Below the pieces are notes generated by a model. That model did no database searches. It worked only from the letters and a program-made list of their open reading frames with translations, and was not told the DNA's origin. From Pseudoips prasinana (Eukaryota; Arthropoda; Insecta; Lepidoptera; Nolidae), in contig OX621246.1 of assembly GCA_951640165.1 (NCBI GenBank), forward strand, positions 6,473,001 through 6,537,000: a stretch of DNA of 64,000 nt, written 5' to 3'. Positions within the stretch are counted from its first letter, which is position 1. The number at the start of each line of letters is the position of its first letter. The position numbers were made by a program, and so were the translations under genes. This document shows, one piece after another, positions 57,196-64,000 of this stretch.

Positions 57196-57460
57196 TTTTT
57201 GAAGCCCGTTTAAATAAACATACATTCGAATTGATAGCTTCCTTCTTTTGAAGTTAGTTTAAAAACACACATACAAACAGATATCCGCGTTCTTTTGAGA
57301 CGGTTTAAAAACATACCTATATGGGACTTGATAACTTCGTTCTATTGAAGTTTATTTGAAAAACATCCCTACATTCAAATTATAATGAAATTAATATCAT
57401 CGTTCGTTTGAATTCGGTTACAAAACATATCTAGAATAGATATTCTCCTCGTTTGTTGTT
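57196..57460 (+). repeat. Degenerate minisatellite, about 50-bp unit
   Basis: Five units each combine 'tcttttgaag', 'gtttaaaaacatac' and 'gataacttcgt' in variant form, starting near 57197, 57244, 57291, 57341 and 57403. Unit lengths are about 47-63 bp. Confidence 0.7.
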
Positions 57461-57684
57461 TTAATATGATCGATTCCCACCCGCACTTAATTAAATTTAT
57501 AAAACTAGTTATAGTCAGCAGTTTCAAAAAGTTGATGTTTTAGAAATGAACAGTAAAGATGTTATGTCAAATCTAGGCAAAATTCAACGAATAAAGACTA
57601 GATAGGCTTCTGTTCATGTTGACTTTACAATTAGGTCCAGACAGTTATGTTGTGAAAAACACAGGAACATAATATTTTTATGGG
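57461..57684. other. No recognisable feature
   Basis: Nothing supported. Confidence 0.3.
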
Positions 57685-58011
57685 ATAAAATTGTGAAATG
57701 TTGGATATTTAAAATGTTTTATTTTTTAGACTAGGAATATCTGTATCATGGGGGACTTTAAAAACTTGGAATTCACGGATCACGGATACAACGGATACAA
57801 GTGCCCACACTTAGATAAAAATAGAATCAGATTTATTTATTTATTTTTTACTTTTTTTATAGATTAAGTAATATTAAGAAAAATAAATTATTTATCTAAG
57901 TGTGGGCACGTTTGTATCCGTGATCCGTGAATTACAAGTTTTTAAAGTCCCACATGATACCAGATATTTATAGTCTAAAAAAAATCAATTTAAATATCCA
58001 AAATTTAACAC
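57685..58011. mobile_element. MITE-5, long foldback element
   Basis: The arms are about 120 bp each. 'ttggatatttaaa', 'ttttttagacta', 'gactttaaaaacttg', 'attcacggatcacggataca' and 'gtgcccacacttagataaa' are mirrored by their complements. The loop is AT-rich. No ORF, no obvious target duplication. Confidence 0.85.
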
Positions 58012-58205
58012 TGAATTAGTAGGATATCAATATACCTTAATCTCATTTTATAAAAATCGATTCCCGGCGATTGACTCAGACTGGTGCTATGCGATGTGCA
58101 GAGCCAACCAAGTAGATACTTGATAAACTTAACTTGTTCTAACAAAGAAAAGAAAGGCGAAATTAATGGCATAGCTAAAAATCTGATCGTGGCACCATTA
58201 GTTCC
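58012..58205. other. No recognisable feature
   Basis: Nothing supported. Confidence 0.3.
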
Positions 58206-58682
58206 TAGGATCAATCCTTACTAATACTATAGATGCGAAAGTAACTCTGGCTGTCGTACTTTCCCCCAAAAGTACTGAACCAATTTAAATGAAATTGGGT
58301 ACACAAATAGACCAGTGCCTGATAAAGAACATAGGCTACTTTGTAATGTGAAAAAAGGTAGTATGGGGTTGTAAGAGGATGAAAAGTTGTATGGAACTAT
58401 CGTCATTTTAGGAGCTAAAAGCTTGAAACTTATTTTTTTGACTATTACTTCGATATAAATAAATATGAAATTCAACATCTGGAAGTTTACCCTCAAGGGT
58501 GTAAAATAACAATAGGGAATAGGGGACAAAAGTTTGTATAGAAATCCATACAAACTTTCATCCGCTATTCCCCATTGATATTTTACACATATTTATCTAA
58601 GGTTTATGCAAATGTTTTATAAGTTTGTGACAAGAGATATAGACACTATTCCATGCAGACAAAGTCGTGGGCACAGCTAGTT
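58206..58682 (-). repeat. D-related repeat, long minus copy
   Basis: From 'ctaatactatagatgcgaaa' with 'gtactgaaccaatttaaat' to 'aaagtcgtgggcacagctag'. It contains an inner inverted pair: 'atccatacaaactttc' faces 'aagtttgtatagaaatcc', and 'aacaatagggaataggg' faces 'ccccattgatattttac'. Confidence 0.75.
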
Positions 58683-58760
58683 AACAATAAACCCAATCTA
58701 AGATGTCGAACTGAAGTATAAGTTGTACCAAATAATTGATGTTAATTTCTCTGTTACCAG
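58683..58760 (+). promoter_or_regulatory. FBXO25: 3' splice region of FBXO25/32-like intron
   Basis: The polypyrimidine tract and acceptor 'tttctctgttaccag' end at 58760, immediately before exon A. The acceptor is strong and its phase matches the exon frame. Confidence 0.65.
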
Positions 58761-58854
58761 GTCTCCAGAAGGCGAGGAGGGTGATAAAAACACAGGCGAT
58801 GCAGTCAATAGGATACCTCCGCATTGTCACATCACAATCAAATGTACAAGAGAG
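58761..58854 (+). CDS. FBXO25: FBXO25/FBXO32-like gene, internal exon A
   Basis: This 94-bp exon reads (G)SPEGEEGDKNTGDAVNRI and then PPHCHITIKCTRE. It is bounded by an AG acceptor and donor 'gtgaga'. It starts in phase 2 (one base completes a codon from an upstream exon) and ends in phase 0, which fits exon B. In FBXO25/FBXO32 (atrogin-1) this is the linker just before the conserved segment that precedes the F-box. The protein is expected to be a substrate receptor of an SCF ubiquitin ligase in nucleus and cytoplasm. The exon with the usual MPF...DWRSPG start was not found upstream in the window. Identification depends on the neighbouring exons. Confidence 0.7.
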
Positions 58855-59095
58855 GTGAGAGCTAATATTTAATTCTTAAGGCAACGCTTACATAATTTTG
58901 CGGAATTTTCATTCACCATATTTCTTTTAATTTATAGACACGATATATATACATATATCTTGACTATATAATTTCTGTATTAACAAAAAGGAAAATACAA
59001 ATTCAAATTTCCTCGTTAGAAAATATTATATGTTTTCACAATATAATTACGAATTCGGTGAAATAATTATGTTTAAATTGTAGTATATTATTATG
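58855..59095. other. Intron sequence, nothing recognised
   Basis: AT-rich first part of the intron between exons A and B. Confidence 0.5.
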
Positions 59096-59609
59096 CTGCG
59101 TTGGTCTACTGCAGCGTGTTCAACCGCAGAGAATGGGGTCCTGGGAGCCGAGACGGGTGCGTTTGGGGATGTTATGTAAAGAAAAAAATCTTAGTATCGG
59201 CGTGGAGTCTGGGAGCTGTATTTACACCCTCATGCCTCGGACAACACATAAAGCCGTCGGTCCTGTACCTGACCACCTTCCGGTTGTGCAGCTATTTTTT
59301 TTTTTTTTTTTTTTTTTTCGGTACTAGTCCCTCCCTCTTACCCACCACTGCAACTCCTGTAAGCCAGGATCAACAGTGGCACACAATGAAATGACACTGA
59401 GCGGTGAAGCTCAGGCATGTCCCGGGGAATCGCTTTAACTGTCTTGGATCCCGCAACGAATTTGTTTCGGTTGTGTGGCTAGTCGTCCCATCGGTTCATG
59501 AGAGCGATGGATAGAAAGTACCCCTGTGTTTTCACACACACTTGTGCACTATAATATGTCCAGCACAGCTGGCTATTGAGACTGGTTAGAATTCTACCAG
59601 GAGGACATT
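59096..59609 (+). mobile_element. SINE-B copy B7, split by R1-clade LINE 3' end
   Basis: The head 'ctgcgttggtctactgcag' and the body up to 'accttccggttgtgcagcta' are interrupted at 59294 and resume at about 59465 with 'tttcggttgtgtggcta', running to 'ccaggaggacat'. It lies in the intron between exons A and B, same orientation as the gene. Confidence 0.88.
59295..59464 (-). mobile_element. R1-clade LINE, severely 5'-truncated 3' end
   Basis: A 24-nt T run (59295-59318) is the complement of the poly(A) tail. After that the sequence matches the reverse complement of the 3' UTR at 51.18-51.33 kb nearly base for base. It is flanked by 'cggttgtgcagcta' (59281-59294) and 'cggttgtgtggcta' (59468-59481), a 14-bp target duplication with two differences. 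Confidence 0.92.
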
Positions 59610-59668
59610 AGTATTATGGGCATCATTAATTTTATCAAAAGCATTGTAGTTTATTTTTCGTAAGTTTA

Positions 59669-59913
59669 TTAGCCTAGTTGGTAGTGCTCCTGCCTACAAA
59701 GCTGGTGGTCCTGGGTTCGAATCCCGGTAAGTGCAAATATTTGTGTGATGGGCACGAATATTTGTTCCTGAGTCATGGATGTTTTCTATGTATATATGTA
59801 TTTATCTATCTATATAAGTATGTATATCGTCGCCTGGTACCCATAGTACAAGCTTTGCTTAGTTTGGGGCTAGGATGATCTGTGTGACATTGTCCCTAGA
59901 TATTATTATTATT
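59669..59913 (+). mobile_element. SINE-A copy A5
   Basis: It lacks the first bases ('gacggtcaccg') but keeps A box 'tagcctagttgg', B box 'ggttcgaatcc', the full body and a (att)n tail. Intronic, sense orientation. Confidence 0.88.
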
Positions 59914-59937
59914 ATTCGCCATATGGCGTTTTTTTCG

Positions 59938-59990
59938 GGACACGAAGTGGCGAGGTTACTGTCTTAACCGCTGCGCCGGCAGGTGCAGTC
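59938..59990 (-). mobile_element. SINE-E head fragment E3
   Basis: 'gacacgaagtggcgagg' and 'cttaaccgctgcgccggcag' are the complement of the SINE-E tRNA-like head. Only about 50 bp remain. Confidence 0.6.
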
Positions 59991-60152
59991 GTTGATTGGC
60001 AATAGCATAGAAATTACTAAACCCCCTGACCGGAACGGAAGATTCCTTAAACTACTATAAATTATGAATTAATAACCTTTACAAAATAACTCGTGATTCA
60101 TTTATACTGGGTCGAGAATTGCCGCTCTGTTAGTTATTTGGTTAAGTACTTA

Positions 60153-60510
60153 ATGTCCTCCTAGCCGAATTTCGGCCACGGCGGCCAGTCTCAACAGAGA
60201 TTAGCCATCTGCGCGGGACGTATTGCACAAGTGTGTGCGCAAACACAGGAGCACTTTCTATTCCATCACTCTCATGATCCGAGAGGACGCCTAGCGACAG
60301 GACCGGAAAGAGGTCAGATATAGGACCGACGGCTTTACGTGCTCTCCGAGGCATGGGGGTATAATAGCAGCAACTTCCACTATGGGCTGATGTTGAGAAT
60401 TATTTCTTTTTACAGTAAAGTCCCATAATCGCTTTTGGCCCGACCTGGGATTTGAACCCAGGACCCCGTTCTCTGCGGCTGAACACGCTACCGCTAGACC
60501 AACGAGGCAG
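60153..60510 (-). mobile_element. SINE-B copy B8, full length, next to a splice acceptor
   Basis: Complete from the 3' end complement 'atgtcctcctagccg' to the 5' head complement 'gctagaccaacgaggcag', with B box 'ggatttgaacccaggacc'. The target duplication is 'ttaagtactta' (60142-60152) and 'tttagtactta' (60511-60521), one mismatch. It is antisense in the FBXO25/32-like intron, ending 31 bp before exon B. Confidence 0.92.
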
Positions 60511-60541
60511 TTTAGTACTTATAGAATCCGTATTCCACCAG

Positions 60542-60731
60542 ATCGCAGGCTTCAACGGTCTCTCAGAGGCAGTCCGGCGACTGGACTTCTCGTCGGCAGT
60601 GCGAGACGTGCGCAGGTTCAATTACATCTGCGCTTTGCTGGAGCTGCTAGTGGGTGGTCAGAGGCTCACACATCTGCCGGGAGCAGCGCAGAGACTCCTG
60701 CTGTCGATGTTGGAAGAGCTCGCTGACCAAG
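60542..60731 (+). CDS. FBXO25: FBXO25/FBXO32-like gene, internal exon B
   Basis: The exon is 190 bp, phase 0 in and phase 1 out. It encodes IAGFNGLSEAVRRLDFSSAV, then RDVRRFNYICALLELL and SMLEELADQ. The block LSEAVRRLDFSSAVRDVRRFNY corresponds closely to the LGEAFNRLDFS..I.D.RRFNYV..LL.LI stretch that precedes the F-box in vertebrate FBXO25 and FBXO32, the basis for naming the gene. The acceptor 'tattccaccag' (AG 60540-60541) and the donor 'ggtatatg' (from 60732) keep frame with exons A and C. The polypyrimidine tract is short because a SINE has inserted just upstream. An open frame continues past the donor but diverges into intron. Confidence 0.9.
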
Positions 60732-61403
60732 GTATATGTGGAACTCTATTACTAGGGGAGCACAGAAATCCATTATCTAATACAATACAAAACTATTTAT
60801 TGTACACCAGAACTAAATATGAATTACAAAAACAGTCATTATAATCATATACAAAGGGCGGTCTTATCGCTAGTTGCAATTTCTTCCAGACAACCTTGGG
60901 ATGGACAAAATCTAGTGAGAAATTAAAATGGGTAGTATAAAAGTGTAAAAAATGCTAGTGAAAGACTAATAGGGAAACCAAAAGATAAACTTAAAAGTAA
61001 TAATGTAGTGGAGATTAAAGTTAGGAAGCACCTATAATATACAAATACTTATTCTAAAATTACCATATAAATATATATGTTATAAAATATAATTACATAA
61101 ATATATACCTACTTATATAAATAAATGTACATTGGGAAAGAAATTATTGTAACAATTGTGATGCTGCAAATCATTGTAGTGTTGAGATAAATAGTGCTCT
61201 TTTACTAGCCTTTCAAAGGTGAATACCAATTGGCGCGTCTGACCAACAAAGGTAAAGCATTCCACAAACGCACAGCTTGTGTGGTGAATGATTTTCCGTA
61301 AATAAATGTTGAATGGCAAGGGATTTTTAGTCTTAATCTAACTGAGGCTACTACTAACAAATGCTTTCCTCCTGCCAACAATCCATCAATATTTTATATT
61401 ACA
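60732..61403. repeat. Intron sequence with repeat S fragment
   Basis: 'gggcggtcttatcgctag' with 'tttcttccagacaacc' (60857-60895) matches 39.65 kb. The remainder is AT-rich without recognisable content. Confidence 0.55.
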
Positions 61404-61716
61404 TAGCTGTGCCCCGCGGTTTTACCCGAGCAAACTTTAGAAATTATCACTGCTCCTCCCCCATAGGTGATAGCGTGATAATATGTAGCCTATAATATGT
61501 TAACCCGACCTCTTAGTAATATTCATGCAACATTTGAAGTAAATCCATGCAGTACTATTTGACTTTAGCCCGGACATACATACAGACAAACAGACAAAAT
61601 ATCTAAAAAATATATTTTTGGCTTCGATATCGATTGTAGATCACGCCCCAAGTATACTTTTAGAAAATATTCCATGTACAGTTTTGACTTTCCTACGATT
61701 TTATTATATGTATAGA
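61404..61716 (+). repeat. Repeat D, copy D6, full length
   Basis: It begins 'tagctgtgccccgcggt', contains 'gacaaacagacaaaatatc' and 'tagatcacgccccaagta', and ends 'tatgtatagat'. Intronic, sense. Confidence 0.88.
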
Positions 61717-61940
61717 TTATCAGTCACTTTTCCAAATGTCTCCATTTCGGTACTAGAACCTCGTCGTAATGGAATTAACTAGGTAAGTAATTTGTATCCA
61801 TCCAATTTTAGTTTTATAGCTGTCTCTGCAATATAAAGCATTAAGTCAAAACTGGGAAGTCATAATTTAATCGTGTTAGGTATTGGCACGTTGCCGTCAA
61901 AGTACGACCGAATATGAAAGGAATCTATTTACCGTAATGC
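61717..61940. other. Intron sequence, nothing recognised
   Basis: Nothing supported. Confidence 0.4.
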
Positions 61941-62310
61941 AAACTAGCAAGCGGTTCACCTGATGATAAGTGATCACTGCCGCCCATGGACACTGGCCCA
62001 TACCCATGGAGCTCGTAGGCTGATGCTATCACCGGTCCGTAAGTGATCAGCGAAGTCAAGTAACTAGGCTTGCGGTCGCCAGATAGGTGACCATCAAATT
62101 GGTTTAATTTCTGAGCGTTTCCATGCTTCGGAGGGCACTTTAAGCTATCGGTCCCGGTTTTAGTCATTAGACAACAGTAGGGGGCCTATTGGTCGGCTTG
62201 AACAACCCTGACCCTTCTAGAGTAACCAATGCCCATCCGATAAGTTAGTTAGATGGACACTCGCAACACCAGAGGTCTCGCTAGTGCGTTTCCGGGCTGC
62301 TGCAGGAATA
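61941..62310 (-). repeat. Repeat N copy N4 plus repeat F fragment
   Basis: The complements of 'gcagtggttac'-type N blocks, 'gggaccgatagcttaaagtg' and 'ccaatttgatggtcacc' run to about 62246. 'gacactcgcaacaccagagg' (62256 on, plus strand) is repeat F. The left end 'cacctgatgataagtgatc' shows that N and F share this module. Confidence 0.72.
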
Positions 62311-62369
62311 GGCTTAATTCTTGAAGGCATCGGATATCGGATCGGAAATACCTTCGCAGTTACTAGATT

Positions 62370-62675
62370 CTACTTTGTGGAGTTATTATCGGCGCTGGTA
62401 GGTAGTGCGCGGTAAAAAGTTCGTAGCAATTTTTGTAATATTAGCTGTGCCCCGCGGTTTTACCCGCGTTAAACTGTATAAATTATAGCCTATATGTTAA
62501 TCAGGGTGTCCCTGATTAACATATAGGCTATAATTTATACAGTTCAACATATAGGCTATAATTTATTCAGTTCAACGCAGGTAAAACCGCGCGGCACAGC
62601 TAGTATTCCAAATATTGGCTACGAACATTTTACCGCGCACTACCTACCAGCGCCGATAATAACTCCACAAAGTAG
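62370..62675. repeat. 306-bp inverted repeat containing two D termini
   Basis: The left arm 62370-62506 and the right arm 62510-62675 are near-perfect complements around the spacer 'tgt'. Each arm contains flanking sequence ('ggcgctggtaggtagtgcgc') plus the first about 60 bp of repeat D ('tagctgtgccccgcggt'). The right arm carries an extra tandem copy of a 28-bp piece ('acatataggctataattta' and on). Intronic. Confidence 0.92.
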
Positions 62676-62687
62676 GTAGCACCATAC

Positions 62688-62790
62688 GAAATTTTATTAA
62701 AATCGCTCCAGGCGTTTAGACGTGAAGTAGTAACAAACATACACGCTCACACACTCACAAACTTTCGCCTTAATAATATTAGAGTGATTA
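62688..62790 (+). repeat. D-related repeat, 3' end
   Basis: 'aaaatcgctccaggcgttta', 'gaagtagtaacaaacatac' and 'ttaataatattagagtgatt' are the 3' terminus of the 'ataatattag' subfamily, directly downstream of the inverted repeat. Confidence 0.72.
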
Positions 62791-62859
62791 TGGGTGTCTT
62801 TTTAATTTTAATGAGGATTCGTTCCTCATTGTTCACTCTACTGTTTTCTTTAATTACAG

Positions 62860-63041
62860 TGGCCACATCAAAACATAACCTGAACGCTCTTCGAGCGCTT
62901 TTGATGTCAGTGTCATCGGCGCGGGAGTCGGAGAGGCGGTCCTGTTGGGGCCGCCCACTGGGGTCCCGCGCTCTATGGGGACATCACGACCATGCTATAG
63001 CCAGGATCAATAGGATTGCTAACAGTATTAGGATACAGGAA
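62860..63041 (+). CDS. FBXO25: FBXO25/FBXO32-like gene, internal exon C
   Basis: The exon is 182 bp, with acceptor 'tctttaattacag' ending at 62859 and consensus donor GTAAGT from 63042. The first two bases join the G left by exon B to give Val. It then reads ATSKHNLNALRALLMSVSSA, CWGRPLGSRALWGHHDHAIA and RINRIANSIRIQE, ending in phase 0. This aligns in order with the vertebrate stretch '..N.RLI..LL..L...' and 'GKSVLVGNIN.W..R.ETIL.WQQQL' between the conserved N-terminal block and the F-box. The F-box and C-terminal part must lie beyond 64 kb. A shadow frame runs upstream of the acceptor and is not coding. Confidence 0.88.
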
Positions 63042-63120
63042 GTAAGTATACCTACCAGAGAATTATAACATAAGTATAACATTAATTAACAAAAAAAGTA
63101 AGTATAACATTAAATTAACA

Positions 63121-63670
63121 AAAAACCGGCCAAGTGGGAGTCGGACTCGCCCACGAAGGGTTCCGTACCATTATATATAAAAACGAGCAAAAAAGTCACG
63201 TTTGTTGTATGGGAGCCCCCTTAAATATTTATTTTATTTTGTTTTTTTGTATTTGTTGTTCTGGCGGCAACTGATATACATAATGACGATCACCGTAGCC
63301 TAGTTGGTAGTGCTCCTGCCTACGAAGCTGGTGGTCCTGGGTTCGAATCCCGGTAAGTGCAAATATTTGTGTGATGAGCACGAATATTTGTTTCTGAGTC
63401 ATGGATGTATTATATGTATTTAAGTATCTATCTATCTATATAAGTATGTATATCGTCGCCTGGTACCCATAGTACAAGCTATGCTTAGTTTGGGGTTAGG
63501 ATGATCTGTGTAACATTGTCTCAAGACATTATATTATCAAGATATTATATTATAATCTGTGAAAATTTGAACTGTCTATCACGGTTAATGAAATACAGCC
63601 TGGTTACAGACGGACAGACAGACAGACAGCGAAGTCTTAGTAATAGGGTCCCATTTGGGTACGGAACACT
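63121..63670 (+). repeat. Repeat L, copy split by SINE-A6
   Basis: The left part 63121-63284 has 'ggccaagtgggagtcggac', 'gggttccgtaccatt' and 'ttgttgttctggcggcaac'. The right part from about 63550 has 'ctgtgaaaatttgaactgtc', 'acagacggacagacagac' and 'tcttagtaatagggtccc', ending 'gggtacggaac'. The two parts read continuously once the SINE is removed. No ORF; class unresolved. Confidence 0.85.
63285..63530 (+). mobile_element. SINE-A copy A6, inside repeat L
   Basis: Full length: 'gacgatcaccgtagcctag', A and B boxes intact, full body, then an AT-rich tail of 'attatatta' units up to about 63550. Intronic, sense. Confidence 0.9.
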
Positions 63671-63725
63671 AAAAAAGCAGGTAAATCTTACAGCTAACAA
63701 TACGGATCTTATGTGACCACTGAAA

Positions 63726-63844
63726 TCGTCACATGTGCTCAGGGAAGCCGATTTAACGATTGATTATATAAGTCATTTATAACCTTTATTTATTTGAACG
63801 CCATTTAAGAAATCGATGTTCGGCGACTTAGCCGGTAGAGCCCC
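63726..63844. mobile_element. MITE-3, right half only
   Basis: 'acatgtgctcagggaagccg', 'atttaacgattgatta' and 'cgccatttaagaaatcgatg' run to 'gccggtagagcccc', matching 40.83-40.94 kb. The left terminal repeat is missing. Confidence 0.8.
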
Positions 63845-63917
63845 TGAAATAGTCTATTCATTTACCAATTTCTTCAATTTTGAAGATATCTCTAAGAAGA
63901 ATTTGTTAAGGCGATAA

Positions 63918-64000
63918 GTACAGACGCCAGAACATCAAGCTACCCCAATTTGACAAATTGCCCCAATTGAAAGTGAACCTTATGATTATATGATAGAATT
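63918..64000. mobile_element. MITE-4, left end, cut by window edge
   Basis: 'gtacagacgccagaacatc', 'aagctaccccaatttgac' and 'gaaagtgaaccttatgatta' match the left two thirds of 55671-55809. Confidence 0.75.

Noticed and set aside
59101..59394. Overlapping + frames of 97 and 64 codons
   Set aside because: They cross the SINE-B7 / R1 LINE junction and the poly(T) tract; an artefact of nested repeats.
60511..60541. Alternative acceptors AG at 60510, 60515 and 60524 for exon B
   Set aside because: They would put exon B out of phase with exon A or add residues with no counterpart before IAGFNGLSEAV. The AG at 60541 gives phase 0 on both sides.
63501..63716. 71-codon + frame near the right edge
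   Set aside because: It lies across the SINE-A tail and repeat L, including a 'gacagaca' run; not a gene.
1..64000. CRISPR arrays, bacterial operons, prophage or endogenous viral genes
   Set aside because: No regularly spaced repeats with unique spacers, no ribosome-binding-site/ORF chains, and no gag/pol/env or other viral protein signatures were seen; reverse-transcriptase signals are all non-LTR LINE type.

Overview
This is an AT-rich, repeat-dense animal genomic window, almost certainly from a moth or butterfly (Lepidoptera). The basis is pattern recognition: several dispersed families here are ones I associate with lepidopteran genomes. They include tRNA-headed SINEs with exact pol III A and B boxes, the 'ctagctgtgcccgcg' repeat, the 'ggccaagtgggagtcgg' repeat, and Jockey-type and R1-clade LINE pieces. 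No bacterial genes, operons, CRISPR arrays or rRNA are present.

I find one convincing host gene. Three exons on the + strand (58761-58854, 60542-60731, 62860-63041) have matching splice phases. Together they encode a segment closely resembling the region N-terminal to the F-box in FBXO25/FBXO32 (atrogin-1/MAFbx), a substrate receptor of an SCF ubiquitin ligase. The gene continues past the right edge of the window. At least one upstream coding exon must exist, and I could not find it.

Everything else is transposable elements, their remnants, satellite-like arrays and unannotatable AT-rich DNA. Family labels used below are my own. SINE-A: head 'tagcctagttggtagtgc'. SINE-B: 'cctcgttggtctagcgg', tail ending 'aggaggacat'. 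SINE-C: 'gtgggttcgattcccac'. SINE-E: 'tggcgcagcggctaagtc'. Repeat D: 'ctagctgtgcccgcg...tatagat'. F, G, H, I, J, K, L, M, N, P, S: other dispersed families. LINE-Q: decayed reverse-transcriptase tails.

Layout. 0-5 kb: repeat D, SINE-A, a near-intact Jockey-type LINE (1.77-4.3 kb), SINE-A. 5-14 kb: dense SINEs with nested insertions and a foldback MITE. 14-20 kb: mostly featureless, apart from a roughly 80-bp degenerate tandem array at 17.6-18.26 kb containing a 102-bp perfect palindrome. 20-25 kb: a LINE-tail repeat, nested SINE-C, a hAT element with 8-bp target duplications, and repeat D inserted in repeat H with an empty site elsewhere in the window. 25-32 kb: sparse. 32-45 kb: nested SINE-C/D, several foldback MITEs, a 5'-truncated LINE. 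45-54 kb: a 120-bp degenerate array, SINE-B, LINE-Q, and a 5'-truncated R1-clade LINE. 54-58.7 kb: MITEs, a minisatellite, D copies. 58.7-64 kb: the FBXO25/32-like exons, with introns full of SINEs, a large inverted repeat, and MITE ends.

The most informative material is the set of nested insertions. They give target-site duplications and, in three cases, an empty site within the same window, so mechanism and order of insertion can be read directly. I found no convincing evidence of a new multi-gene system.
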